From Humulus lupulus (Eukaryota; Streptophyta; Magnoliopsida; Rosales; Cannabaceae): a stretch of DNA of 64,000 nucleotides. Where the stretch lies: the NCBI RefSeq assembly GCF_963169125.1, contig NC_084800.1, positions 56,590,866-56,654,865 of the forward strand, in the 5' to 3' direction. The notes beneath the pieces were generated by a model. It searched no databases, was not told where the DNA came from, and saw only the letters and a list, made by a program, of their open reading frames with translations. Below, piece by piece: positions 35,901 to 47,696 of the stretch (within the stretch, counting starts at the first letter, position 1; every line of letters starts with the position of its first letter). Position numbers and translations under genes: made by a program.

Positions 35901-38453
35901 AAAATTTAAGTTTAGATTAGTCATGTTTATAGACTTGAAAACTTTTTCTTACCTTGTGGAAGTTGATGTTGTCGTCGAAGGGGACAAAGGTCCTAGCTCT
36001 AGTCGAGCGAAGCCAAGTCAATGTGTTACGGCATACGGGTAGGAGAACGAGGGCCATGTTGAGCTTAAGTGTCTCAGCAGCGCCTTTGGCGATAGGCAAG
36101 CAATGGCCCATTACCTGAAACGCCGCCATATGGCTGTATTGGTAGAATTTCCATGAAAATAGGCAAGTCATTACGGCGAACCAAAACAGAACTATCCACC
36201 CTCTTTGCCAATTTTTCAGCACAAGATACTGAAGTCCCCAATTGATCCGCCGTACCAGGTTCTTGGGCCTAAATGTTGAGCCCAAGTTCTGGCTCCAGCC
36301 CACACTCGCTATGCTCAGTGACCTGCTGTAGTTCATGTAAGTGTCCCTTTGCAATAGCAGTTCTTCCAGCTGCCATAACTGAAACAAAGAACAATATAAG
36401 CCTAGTTGTTCAATAGCTTGTGACAGTATTTGAGGCTGAGGGCTCACCCTTTAGTCCTTTAGCACACCTCGTATTCATAAAAGGTTTTACATTTTTATTT
36501 GTATATGTGTTGTGCTATATACCAATACCATGTTTCAAAACACACTTCTAAAAGAGCGTGGTGTGGGGTGGTGTCTTATGATTACCTCAATATATCCAAG
36601 GTTTTCAGGGTCAAGTTCTTCCATTATTAGCGAAGCGTATTCTTCAGCTCGTTCTTTTAGCTGGCTAAGCTTGTTTGCGGAAGCACTTAGCATTATGAGC
36701 TGAGATTTCGAAAGAGACAAATGAAAAACAAACCTTAATTAGATCTTGTTGACTAACATATAATTTGAAACCGATTTTACTTTGTTTTCCAAAAAAAGAA
36801 AAGCCTGATCTTGTTTTATAAGATCCCTTATAACTTTTAAAAAAATTGATAAAAATTATTACTGTTTCTACCTTAAATCTCAGTGTTTTACATCTCAAAA
36901 TATAAAATGGGAAGCAACATTAATACACGTTTATTTAATTTACTTGTAAAGAGATTGAAAGAACAAATGAAAAAAAAAAAAATAGAAAGACAGATGTCAT
37001 ATACAGCTAATAAGACATAATAATTTTTGTTCTGTTTAAAAAAAATGATTAGCAAAGCGCATAATAGTTTGGTGAGAAATGTGACTTGTATTTGTTTAGG
37101 AAAAATAAGGCGGCATTTGATATCCGAATTAAAAATACTCTTACCTCCTGCACTTCCTTTCTTGTGATTCGTCCATCTTCGTTGCTATCCGCCCTAGATT
37201 ATATATGCAGTAATTAAATGAATGATTCTTTTAACAATTAAACCATTATCATGCTGCTTTTTTTATCATAATATTAAATAGAACATAGCATCTTTAAAAA
37301 AAAAAAAACTAATTAAAAAAACCCGGAAAAGAAAATAATGCAATATTTTTTTTTGAATGAAAAATAAACATAATTGTACGGATTGAGGCTCCAGTGTGGA
37401 TCACCGTCAATTTGTTAGAGGCAAAAAGATCAAAAAAAGAAAAAGCAAACAGATCCAACGGCTGGGAAAGAAAGACTGACATTTCAAAGAAAATTTGAAG
37501 TCGCGCGTCAAAGCTCTGGTCCGAAATCTGTAACCAGAAATCGTGAAGCTCTTCCTTGTTTATCTTATCAATCTTCTGTCGTTTTCTTCTCACCAATGTA
37601 TCAAATATTCCTACTGCAAACTCCTTCGAGTCCAGCATTCCTTCAATTTACACAGAATAACACATTAATGTTGATTATATATATGCATGCTTATGTTATC
37701 ATATACATAAATATAATTATATTATATTCTTGCCTCATGAAATTTAATTTTCTCAGTAACCAAACAGAATTTAAACTCATGCTCAATTCTGTTTTGTTAT
37801 CTACCTATGCATTCACCGAAGTCTTCTCTAGAAAGTAATCCGTCCTTGGAGAGCGATTTGAACTTGGACTCAACTCGCCTCCACAACTCATCGGCGTTCT
37901 TAGCACCTGTAGTACTCTTGTTAATAAATCTGAGACCGTTCAGAGCTCTTTGAGCAGTCGATCTCGTCCGTTGAAGCTTCGCTTTGATTTTCCGAGCGTC
38001 ACGAGCTGAAATGGGGGCCACCGCTGCCTGTGCCTGATCCTCCGCGTCCGACGCGGTCGACGACGCCGCCGTCGACCTCAGCCACGGAAATTTCCGGCGA
38101 ATACTTCTCGACGCGTTCGAGAGACTCCTAACAATTTTACTTCCACCGGCACTGGCCGCAGAGACTGAGACCTCATCAGCGGCGGGAGGCCTGGTCGGGG
38201 TCCCAGCTATCGTGGGCGCAACGCTACAAACGACAATGGAATCATCGTCGTTTAACTCTAAGGTGACTTCCACAAGGTCTTGCTGATTGCTTTGACGGAG
38301 GTCGTTGAGGAACACCGACAACATTGCTCCGCCGACTTCATAGCTGTCAACTTCTTGATCAAACTCTGGCTCTAAATCGTCCGGGAGGTCAAACCCACGG
38401 CTGTAACTCGACAATTTCGAACTACTGCTTCTCCCAAACGAAGGTGATTTCAT
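32965..38453 (-). CDS. RBOH: Respiratory burst oxidase homolog (NADPH oxidase), frameshifted in last exon
   Basis: Thirteen exons on the - strand: 38453-37805, 37640-37481, 37193-37145, 36699-36586, 36378-35953, 35619-35236, 35156-35061, 34976-34861, 34773-34371, 34277-34089, 33976-33848, 33728-33650, 33075-32965. All junctions are GT-AG and in phase. RBOH makes superoxide at the plasma membrane from cytosolic NADPH. Seen in order: Ser-rich N-terminus; EF-hand loop [12 protein letters not shown] (272-283) and a weaker one at [12 protein letters not shown]; transmembrane ferric-reductase part with haem histidines (HAGNH, WYSHH); FAD motif [10 protein letters not shown] (666-675); NADPH motifs [10 protein letters not shown] (756-765) and GLGIGATP (775-782). 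After VFYCG the gene has GGGG where the conserved frame needs GGG (33058-33061). The shifted frame stops at 33017-33019 (about 950 aa). The other frame carries the expected [11 protein letters not shown]...FHKEYF end at 32965. It may be an assembly error or a real lesion. The paralog class is not settled; E/H/J-like by impression. Confidence 0.92.
34977..35060 (-). other. 84-bp in-frame intron of RBOH (intron 7)
   Basis: The GTGAAG...TGTACAG interval between KILK and VSVLPGH is exactly 28 codons without a stop, so a retained intron would add 28 residues instead of truncating the protein. Family patterns join KILK directly to V.V.PG, so it is an intron. Confidence 0.8.
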
Positions 38454-40512
38454 AATTCTCTTATTTTCACTCTAATTATTCCAAACATAAATATAAATAC
38501 ACACATACATATACATCGAGTGTATATATCTAGAGAGATTGATAATTGGTCTGGTCGAGTGAAGAATTTTTTTTTTCTTTTTCTGATATCTTCTTCCCTC
38601 TTGTCTAAAATGCTAGGGGAAGCAGAAAACAGAGGCTAGGCTCACACGTTTGAGCTTAAGTGGCCTTCTGAATTTTTTTTATTTTTATTTTTGATTTTTT
38701 AAAAAAACAAGACAAACACTTCTCAACCGATCGCAACACACAATTTCAACGCTTTCTCGCTAAGTCGTGCTTCTCTCTCTTGTTGAGTAGGTGGAGTTTT
38801 GCTCATGGAATGAAAAATGCCTCTAATTTTAATATTAAGAGTACCTAATTTGAATTTTAAAATATATATATATGTGAAAGTATATAAAAAGAAATTTCAT
38901 AAAAAAATGAATAAAGAATATATTTGATAAATATAAATGTGTGGGGTATATATTGAATTCAACTCTCAAACATTTTTGTAAATTGTAAGAAAGGTGTGGA
39001 GAGAGTGTTTAATGTATTATTTGATATTAAAAATGACGAGACGATATAAGAAAGAAGAGAAGACTGATCAACTGAGCTTTAAAAGGATATATATATATAT
39101 ATATATATATATCATGGAGCTGTATAATGCTTCTTTCTCCTCAAACTACGCCATCGATTGCGCCACGTATCTTAAATCTAACGGGAAATTCTATTTTCAT
39201 ATATTTCAACTACAAAATATTATTTCACTATTGAACAGCCTCCCTACTCAAAATATAATTTTATATATAATAGAAAAGATAAGTGAAGTTTATATTAAAA
39301 ATAAAATAAAAATATTATAGTCTCAATAATCAATATCTATTACAGAGAATTCACAATAGGGATACTTGTATATTATTATTTATGAAAACAAATATACGGA
39401 TAAATAAGTAATATAAAAAGAGGGACAACGAATGACATATAATGTTATATGAATAATGATATAAGTATCAAAATTATGCACAAAAATATAACTTTAAATA
39501 AAATGACACTGTTTATTAAAATAGTAGGTATACTCCTACATAGAAGTCAAATGGGCAAGGTAAGTATGCGACTCATGGAACTTTAGAGTACCTCATTTCA
39601 CTTCTCCACTATCGATCGGTGATTCTCTAATTCTTTTTATCTCAATAATTATATATCTATTTTTTTTATAAAAATAAAATAAAATTCGAATACATATAGA
39701 AATAATTAAATATAATGATCACCCTCTCATAGTTACTGTGTGACCTTTTCTCTTTATAAAACGATCTTACTATTATTTAAATTTGGTTCTATATATCATT
39801 TATTAAAATTTCTTATTTGTTTTTGTGAAAAAAGTACATGTAATTCAATAATAATACATTTATTAAAATTATGCACAAAAATATTACATCGATGTGATAT
39901 TATTTTTTAAATTAATGAATCCCGTTCGAAATAATTGTGATTAGAATATTTTAGTATATATACTATCATTACTTCATATTTATTGTGTATATGCGTCCCA
40001 TGCACGTAGGCCACAGTAGTGAATTCTTAATATCAATGTGTCAGCTGTAAAATGCTGAGAAGATAAAGTAGAAAAGGTACTGATCTATATTAACCTAATA
40101 AAAATTAGGTTAGTTCTTAATATCAATGTGTCAGCTGTGATATTGTTATGAAATAATAAATTTGTTTACGTTTCATTCGAACATGGAAAAGAAAACAATT
40201 CACGTTTACGTACTGCTATATGTCGTTTTGTAAATTAAGAGTAAGGAGATTCAATATTATAGTTAAAATTTAGATGATTATTATTCAATTAGAAAGTAGT
40301 GCAAGCAATTTAATCAGCACGCTAGCCTTAATTGCATTACAAGTATAAGTAACACCAATTATACTAACAAACAATGTGTCATGTGTCAATAATTATTATT
40401 AGTTTGTTATTTAACCAATATATATATAATTTTAACAAATATTCTTGCATGCACTTCCAAATTTAACACGGCAAATCAAACTACGACATTTAAAATTAAA
40501 AAGTTTAACTCA
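38454..40512. other. RBOH upstream region and AT-rich intergenic DNA
   Basis: The RBOH leader and promoter should lie in the first few hundred bp (- strand). Further right are an AT microsatellite (about 39088-39112), a 25-bp direct repeat TTCTTAATATCAATGTGTCA... (40024-40048 and 40114-40138) and between them a small hairpin AACCTAATAAAAATTAGGTT (40092-40111). No other gene was seen. Confidence 0.5.
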
Positions 40513-41354
40513 GATATACTTGCGGCGAAACTTTTGATAATAAGTAGTTTATTTTGCAACATTTAACTCCTTATGTAAAATATTTGATAACAAAACTCCT
40601 TACTGTTAAGAATTTGTTGCAACCTGGCTCGTTACTGATAAGCGATAAGTTTGACTAAAATCATAATAAGAGTCGCATGGCGGATTAGTAAAAAAATAGT
40701 TTAATCTAATAATTATTATAAAAATAAATAAAAAAATTTTAAATTTAAAAATGAAATAATTTTTTTTTAAAAATTAGATAAAAATCAGAATTTTTTTAAT
40801 GTGGGAAACAAAATTTTGGAAATAAAAATTAAACCAAATTTTTATAAATAGTTTTAAAAATAGAATAAAACTTTAATTTAAAAGTAATTAAAAATAACCC
40901 TCAACGTTGATAAGTGATTTATATATATTTTCAATTTTATTTAATTTTTTTATTGTTTTTAAAATCATATTAAGTTCAATTCTATTTTAAAGATTATTTA
41001 TTAATATTTTAATTGATTTTTGTCATTTTAAAAATTATATATAGAGTTTTAATCCCAAAATTCCAGATCTCACATTAAACAAACTTTGGATTTTTGTTTA
41101 ATTTTTAATAATTTTTTAGTTGTTTTTTTTATTATTTTTAAATATATTTTTATAAAAATTATTAAATTAAACTATTTTTGGACTAATATGATGTTGCACG
41201 TGTCTCTTATTATGATTTTAGTAAAACTACTTATTAGTAAGGAGTGCTGCTGCGACAAATTCTTAACGCTAGGGAGTTTTACCGCCAAATATTTTACATA
41301 GGAAGTTATGTATTACAAAATGAACTACTTAAGGAGTTTCGCCGCAATTATCCC
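40513..41354. mobile_element. MULE-type MITE with about 180-bp inverted arms
   Basis: The left arm starting TTGCGGCGAAACTTTT and the right arm (in reverse complement) starting TTGCGGCGAAACTCC keep the same order of blocks: AAGTAGTT, ATGTAAAATATTTG, GTTAAGAATTTGT, ACTAAAATCATAATAAGAG. The arms are about 170-190 bp and the core about 480 bp, AT-rich and non-coding. The outer end on the right reads GGGATAATTGCGGC, as in many plant MULE MITEs. A clean target duplication was not found. Confidence 0.7.
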
Positions 41355-42663
41355 AAATAAAAGTAATATTGACTCATGAAATGTTTGAATTGAAAAAATT
41401 GAAGTTTGACTAGAGACAAAAATATTATAGACATACAGAACCCAAGCTACTTAATATTCTCTAAGATATCGATATGTTACAAAAGAAGAATGGGAAGTGT
41501 ATATACAAATTATGATTAAATATAACTGTATATATTTATGCTAGCTGGTGGTAGTTAATTAGCAGATATATAAAACCTCGACAGTTTTTTTTGTTCTTCC
41601 AAACACACCCCAACTTGTTCTATCTCTTGTCTGTCTCAAAACCAGCAAAGAAGAAAATCACGATTATTATGCATTCAATTATTGGTTTTATCGTTAATTA
41701 ATAATAAAAAAAGATTTTTTTTATTGTTATTATTGGTATATTTTAATTATTTTATTGAGTGGTAGGTATTCATACCTTGATATCGATCTAACTACATCAA
41801 AGGTTCATTTGTATAAACTGTAATATTCAAATCTAGTAATACCAGTATATATTTCGGTATTTTGCATAAAATTCCCGTATATAAATAGAACTATTCAATT
41901 TATCTTAGGAATTAGCAATGATTATATACTACAATTATCTATTATTAGTTTATTTTTGCAAATTTTGTGTGCTTGCTCCTATAAGTAATTTATGTTTTTA
42001 TGCATTTCTTTCTAATTTCAATAGATGAATTAATTTTAAATGTAATAAAAAATCTAGCATATAATAAATTTATTAGAGTATATTGTTCCACATGAAAAAT
42101 GTGTGAGAATATTGAACTATTGAGATATTAGAGTATATAGTATTCCACATGTAAAATGTGTGAGAATGTTCAACCATTTTTAAGAATATGAATTTTAAGC
42201 AATTAAAATTGGTGGCAAAATTAATATTTACACAAAAATGAAAATTACAATGAAAAAAATTAAAGTCCAAAATTTCTCTGTTTCTTCATTCTAGTAAATA
42301 AATTATTTTACAATTGCTTTTCATTCTAATACTCTAGGGGCTTTTTTATTTCCATCTTTCAAATACTCTCTTACGATTCCTTAATTTTAATTCTTATTAT
42401 CTTCAGAAAAAAAAATTGATTGGAAAATTATAATATCAATACATTATTTGCTGTCTCCACATCAATAATCTTCTCAAAAAAGAAAAGAAAAAAATTCCCA
42501 CAAATATAAGGGGTTTCTACCTTTATTTTTTTCTTATTACTTAATTATTTATTTGCCTGCTGTTCTTAATTTTAAGCAGTGTATTAGCTTTTGTTGAGTA
42601 GAAATAAAAGGAATCGCGATTAAAAAGAAAACTGCAAACAGAAATTGTAAGAACATTTTCAAT
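41355..42663. other. AT-rich intergenic DNA with a 55-bp tandem duplication
   Basis: No gene is visible. At 42074-42180 a 55-bp unit (TAGAGTATAT...CCACATG.AAAATGTGTGAGAAT) is present twice in tandem. A related sequence occurs near 52886-52930. Confidence 0.5.
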
Positions 42664-42823
42664 GAATTACTATAAAAGTGGACCACTTTAAGTGGTGTAT
42701 TGTTATATTTTAGCATATCTTAAAAAATGTAGCTCCAATGGTACTATTTAGCACAAAATATATAGTATGGGTAAAATTTATAACACAATAAATATTACAT
42801 TTTGCCACTAGTTAACGTCTTCT

Positions 42824-43155
42824 AGAGAAGAAATTAGGGTATTGACATTCACGAATGAGGAAAAGACAGCCTAATTACTGCAGGCGGCTACTGTTCTTTA
42901 TATAGTACTATTTGTTACATATTTAGGGTCTACACTACATGGACAGGCTGGCACTCACGGACCCCAATACAACCCCAACGGCTAAAACAAAAAAGGCACC
43001 ACACTCATGCACGTACAAGAGAAACAGAAAAGTAGAAAAAGAAAGAAATATACAAGAGCACGTTAACGCTAGCTGACAAAGTGTACGAAGCAACAATAAC
43101 CCATGCGTAATACCAATTGACCATGCATTAACCTGAGTATATTTATGCCTTAACA
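42824..43155 (-). repeat. 3' LTR of the copia element
   Basis: 332 bp, about 99% identical to the other LTR. The last codons and stop of the polyprotein overlap its first bases (polyprotein ends at 43143). Confidence 0.93.
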
Positions 43156-46100
43156 CCACCCCTCAAGCGAAAGGGTGATGCAATCACACCAAGCTTGCTT
43201 ACTAAGAACTGGAATCTGGAATGAGACAACCCTTTTGTGAGGCAATCCGCAATTTGATCAAAAGATGATACGTATCGGATGTCAATCTTCTTCTGCATTA
43301 CTCGGTCTCTAACAAAGTGTATGTCCAGCTCAATGTGCTTAGTTCGAGCATGATAAACTGGATTGGATGCTAACGCTCCTGCACTCATATTATCACACCA
43401 TACCGTAGGAATAAATGGTGTTCTAAACTGCATTTCTTCAAGAAGTGATTCAATCCAAATGATTTCTGCTGTAACTTGTGCCAATGCCCTGTATTCTGAT
43501 TCAGTGCTTGATCTTGAAACCACTGTTTGTTTCTTTGATGACCAAGAAACAAGTGTGTTGCCGAAATAGACACAGTAGCCACCAATCGATTTTCTATCAT
43601 CTGGGCAACAAGCCCAGTCTGCATCAGAGTAGCCTACAATGCTCAAGTTATCACTGTGACCGATATGCAAGCCGTGATGAATTGTGCCTTTTAAGTATCT
43701 CAAGATTCTCTTTGCTGCACTCCAATGGCTTGTAGTTGGCTCTTTTAGAAATTGGCTTAATTTATTTACAGCAAAGGCTATGTCAGGTCGTGTATGTGTA
43801 AGGTATTGAAGCCCCCCAATAACACTCCTATAAAGTGTTACGTTTTCCAATTTTGTTCCATCCTTGTTAGATAGAGGTCTCCCAGCCACCATAGGAGTTG
43901 GAGTCGGTTTGATGTTGAGCATATCCAGTTTACTTAGCAGCTCCGTGACATACTTCCCTTGACTTAAATAAATGCCTGACTCATCTCTAAATACTTCGAT
44001 CCCCAGGAAATAATGTAGATTTCCCAAGTCTTTGAGTGAGAAAACTTGATGCAGTCGGTCAATGAACACTTGGACCTCTTTATCATTGTTCCCAGTAACT
44101 ATTAAATCATCAACATAAATCAGGACCATGATCACTGTAGCCTTTGTTTTAAGCAAGAAGAAAGAATTATCAGCTTTCGAGTTCACAAAGTTCCAGCTTA
44201 CTAACGTGGCCTTTAGGCTGTCAAACCATGCTCTAGGGGCCTGCTTTAGGCCATACAAAGACTTGTGAAGCTTACACACGTAATTGGGATGTTCCTTGTC
44301 TACATATCCTTGAGGCTGCTCCATGTAAACTGCTTCTTCTAAATGACCATTGAGGAAAGCATTATTTATATCTAGCTGTCTGACTGTCCAGTTCTTTGTA
44401 ACTGCAAGTGTTAGAACAATTCTGATCGTGGAGGCTTTCACAACTGGGCTGAATGTCTCCCCAAAATCTAAACCCGACCTTTGATGAAAACCTTTGGCCA
44501 CTAGCCTGGCCTTACACCTTTGAAAACTTCCATCGGCATTAAGTTTTTCCTTGAACACCCATTTGTTGCCCACTATATTGTGATTATCAATTCTTGGTAC
44601 CAAAGACCACGTTCTGTTTTTGACAAGAGCAAAGTATTCCTCATCCATAGCCTCTTTCCATTTGGGATGTTGTAGTGCTTCATCAACTGTGGTTGGCTCT
44701 CTTGAGTGATCTGTCCATTGTGCCGCACCAAGATAGACTTTAGGCTTGAAAACCCCTGACTTGGACCGGGTTATCATGTGATGTTGTGAAGTTGTAGGGA
44801 GCTTGTCAAGAGAGGAAAATTGTGGTGCAGGCTGAAAGTCTTCGGGAGAATCTGGATTCTCAATATTTAGCTCAACAAACAAGTTAGGAGAGATATCAAC
44901 CTGACTTTGAGAAGAAAAACCTGAGTTGTAATGTTCCTTTGAGGGTGATGCTGAAGGCTTGTCTTGCATCTGACTTGTACCAGCAGTTTGACATGGTGGT
45001 TCAGGAGAGGCGGAAGTACTTGCTGGGCTATTATTTTGCATGGTAGATGGACAAGGGCTACTGTTTGGTGTAGTTTGAGGTAAGGATGAATTTGGATATG
45101 GAAGGAGAAACCAGGAACTTGGTGTGGGGACCTGAAGTGTGGACTCACGGGTGTAGTTATTTAAGAAGCCAGTTTTGAAAGGAAAATCCTCCTCGTTAAA
45201 AACTACATTTCTAGAGATATATAATCTCCCAGTTGAACTTAGGCACTTATAGCCTTTATGTGTATCACTATAGCCTAGGTTTACACATTTGGTTGAGTGA
45301 AAGTGAAACTTTTGGGTTTGGTAGGACCGTAAACATGGGTAACAAGCTGTGCCAAAAACTTTCAAGAAATTATAATCAGGTTTTTTTGAGAAAATGATTT
45401 CAAATGGTGATTTACCCTCTAATACCTGAGTTGGAAGCCTATTAATAAGATACACTGCTGATTGGAATGCATCTACGCAATACTTAAGTGGCATACTAGC
45501 TTGAGCTAACAATGTCAACCCCATTTCTGTGATATGTCGGTGTTTTCTTTCGGCACGGCCATTTTGTGCGGAAGTGTGCGGGCAAGATGTTTGGCAAATG
45601 ATGCCATGATTGTGAAGATAGGTCATTAATGGTTGATATTCCCCCCCAGAGTCCATTTGAACTTTCTTAATGGTCCTACCAAATTGATTTTCAACTAATG
45701 TTTTGAACTGAGTAAAAACATTTAGTGCTTCTGATTTTGCTTTCAAAGGAAACAACCAGGTGTACCGTGTATGGTCATCTACAAAATGTATATAGTATCT
45801 TAGGTTGGTATTTGACATGATGGGAGCTGGTCCCCAAATGTCAGTGTGAATCAAATCTAATGCCCTTTGTGCCCGTGATTGTGATGTATTAAAAGGTAAT
45901 GAATGAGACTTCCCATATTGACATGCTTCACAAAAGTGTAATTGATCTTTCATTGAAGTTTTTACACAGGCAAGATTAAGAACTTGGTTTAAGACTCTTG
46001 GTGAGGGGTGTCCTAAGCGTCTATGCCAAGTATCTTTTAGGGAATTACAAAGAGAATTAGTTGATACATTTGACTCAACAACAGTAGCAAAAGTAGACAC

Positions 46101-47666
46101 ACATGGATTTGGCTTCGAGAGATGAGAGGTGAGGTTTGAGAGAAGGTCTGGATTTGATGAGATGTTTAACTGGTACAAGCCATCTTTAAGCCTCCCCTCC
46201 AGCACCACCTTCTTTGTTAGGATGTCCTTCACATAACAAACATCACAATAAAATTCAATAAAGACTTTGTTATCAGCTGTCAACTTTGAAATACTGATCA
46301 ACTTTTTTGTAATATCAGGCACAAGAAGAACATCTTTCAATAGTAGTTTAGGACCATTAGAGGATTGTAAGAAACTAGAGCCAACTTGAGTAATAGAGAG
46401 TTGATTACCATTTCCAACTGTTAACTTCTCAGTACCTCCATATGGAAACTTGTATTGCATATCATCACCTGTCGTTGTTACATGGTTTGTGGCTCCACTA
46501 TTTGCATACCAACTCGCATGATCAACAGTCTCAGGTGTTGCAATGAAGGCAGAGGGATTTCTTTTGTCGTCGGTTTGAGAGGTATTGTTGTTTGACGGAG
46601 CGTGACCCATGAAAGTTGCATCATAGCGGTTATAGCAAAAGGCAGCGGAGTGACCATATCGGCCACACACCTGACATGTAGGTTTGGAGTTCCGACCCCC
46701 TGACCGTCCACCATGAAAGCGTCCACGGGTATTATTCCCCCTGAAAGAAGCACCTCTGCTGCCAGAAAATTGTGATGGACGCTTGCTAGATGAGAAAGAG
46801 TGATCAGAATTACGATGAGCAAGATTAGCAGAGGGATGAATACCAGAAGTGGGAAGAGTTCGAGTAGAGCTATTCTGAAGATGGAGGCGCTCTAACTTGC
46901 TGTCAAAACTGAGTAACAGCTCATGGAGCTCCTGCCAAGTAATTGAATCTCGAGCCTCAATCTGAACAGTGATAGGAAGATACTCTACATCTAAGCCACG
47001 AAGCACATTTGCAGTCAAATGGTGTTCAGGATACGGGTCCCCGGCAATGGCAAGCATGTCTGCCCAAGAGCGTTTTTGACGGAGGTAGTCAGCCATAGTG
47101 GATCCACCTTTTGGCGTGAGTTGTATTTTATCCCGTAGTTCATCCATGTGAGCCTTAGAGTGAGCACCAAAGAGATTTTCCAAAGCCACCCACAGAGATC
47201 TAGCAGATGAGCATCCCATCACTTCGAAAGCAATGGACTCCGTCATGGAGCCATATAGCCAGCCCATAAGCAGCTGGTCACACACGATCCAACTTTCATA
47301 ATCGGGGTTAGGACGAACACCAAAACCAGGGAGACCATCACCCGAAGCTACACCGGTAGGGACGAACTCAGGAGGAGCAACTTTCATGCCACTAATATAC
47401 CCATCAAGCCGATGCCCCCTAATAATGGTAGAAACCATAGTTTTCCACAACGTGTAGTTATTGCGGTCCAATTTAAATGAAAAAGGCTGAGAGAGGGTGT
47501 TACCAAATGGAGAATGAGGAGTACCACCGGGACCCGTGGGGGCAGAAGAAACAAAAGGAGAGCTGAGAGGTGGAGGTACTGTTCCATCGTGAGCTGCAGA
47601 GACAGCTGGTCCGCCTGGATTAGCAGAGGGCTCTGCAGGACCTGTTTGGCTGGTCCCTGATGACAT
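43143..47666 (-). CDS. Copia gag-pol polyprotein, 1507 aa, protease active-site Asp replaced
   Basis: A single uninterrupted frame encodes all copia domains. Gag (UBN2-like) covers roughly residues 60-260. A CCHC knuckle CQVCGRYGHSAAFC follows at about 330-343. The protease site reads WYANSGATNHVT, where family members have D-S-G-A; Asn389 (codon AAT, 46500-46502) replaces the catalytic Asp. Next are a GAG-pre-integrase/HHCC region (HRRLGHPS...CEACQYGK), the integrase core (DIWGPAP, QMDSGGEY, NGRAERKHR), reverse transcriptase with YVDD from residue 1184, and RNase H (DADWA, STESEYRAL, ARTKHIELD). The product would be cut into virus-like-particle proteins in the cytoplasm. With Asn in place of Asp the protease is expected to be inactive, since aspartic proteases need both Asp of the dimer. 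GAT to AAT is a single transition, so this copy may be dead although its frame is open. Confidence 0.96.
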   Translation of the reverse strand: MSSGTSQTGPAEPSANPGGPAVSAAHDGTVPPPLSSPFVSSAPTGPGGTPHSPFGNTLSQPFSFKLDRNNYTLWKTMVSTIIRGHRLDGYISGMKVAPPEFVPTGVASGDGLPGFGVRPNPDYESWIVCDQLLMGWLYGSMTESIAFEVMGCSSARSLWVALENLFGAHSKAHMDELRDKIQLTPKGGSTMADYLRQKRSWADMLAIAGDPYPEHHLTANVLRGLDVEYLPITVQIEARDSITWQELHELLLSFDSKLERLHLQNSSTRTLPTSGIHPSANLAHRNSDHSFSSSKRPSQFSGSRGASFRGNNTRGRFHGGRSGGRNSKPTCQVCGRYGHSAAFCYNRYDATFMGHAPSNNNTSQTDDKRNPSAFIATPETVDHASWYANSGATNHVTTTGDDMQYKFPYGGTEKLTVGNGNQLSITQVGSSFLQSSNGPKLLLKDVLLVPDITKKLISISKLTADNKVFIEFYCDVCYVKDILTKKVVLEGRLKDGLYQLNISSNPDLLSNLTSHLSKPNPCVSTFATVVESNVSTNSLCNSLKDTWHRRLGHPSPRVLNQVLNLACVKTSMKDQLHFCEACQYGKSHSLPFNTSQSRAQRALDLIHTDIWGPAPIMSNTNLRYYIHFVDDHTRYTWLFPLKAKSEALNVFTQFKTLVENQFGRTIKKVQMDSGGEYQPLMTYLHNHGIICQTSCPHTSAQNGRAERKHRHITEMGLTLLAQASMPLKYCVDAFQSAVYLINRLPTQVLEGKSPFEIIFSKKPDYNFLKVFGTACYPCLRSYQTQKFHFHSTKCVNLGYSDTHKGYKCLSSTGRLYISRNVVFNEEDFPFKTGFLNNYTRESTLQVPTPSSWFLLPYPNSSLPQTTPNSSPCPSTMQNNSPASTSASPEPPCQTAGTSQMQDKPSASPSKEHYNSGFSSQSQVDISPNLFVELNIENPDSPEDFQPAPQFSSLDKLPTTSQHHMITRSKSGVFKPKVYLGAAQWTDHSREPTTVDEALQHPKWKEAMDEEYFALVKNRTWSLVPRIDNHNIVGNKWVFKEKLNADGSFQRCKARLVAKGFHQRSGLDFGETFSPVVKASTIRIVLTLAVTKNWTVRQLDINNAFLNGHLEEAVYMEQPQGYVDKEHPNYVCKLHKSLYGLKQAPRAWFDSLKATLVSWNFVNSKADNSFFLLKTKATVIMVLIYVDDLIVTGNNDKEVQVFIDRLHQVFSLKDLGNLHYFLGIEVFRDESGIYLSQGKYVTELLSKLDMLNIKPTPTPMVAGRPLSNKDGTKLENVTLYRSVIGGLQYLTHTRPDIAFAVNKLSQFLKEPTTSHWSAAKRILRYLKGTIHHGLHIGHSDNLSIVGYSDADWACCPDDRKSIGGYCVYFGNTLVSWSSKKQTVVSRSSTESEYRALAQVTAEIIWIESLLEEMQFRTPFIPTVWCDNMSAGALASNPVYHARTKHIELDIHFVRDRVMQKKIDIRYVSSFDQIADCLTKGLSHSRFQFLVSKLGVIASPFRLRGGVKA

Positions 47667-47684
47667 GTGTGCGCGAGCAGTGTT

Positions 47685-47696
47685 GCTCTGATACCA
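47685..47696 (-). other. Copia primer binding site, initiator Met-tRNA type
   Basis: TGGTATCAGAGC on the - strand lies directly next to the 5' LTR end. Confidence 0.92.

Noticed and set aside
3733..38453. A physically organised immune gene cluster (FMO1, PrxQ, receptor fragment, RBOH)
   Set aside because: The genes are separated by up to 25 kb of transposons, have different orientations and share no visible regulatory sequence. Functional relatedness alone does not support a cluster.
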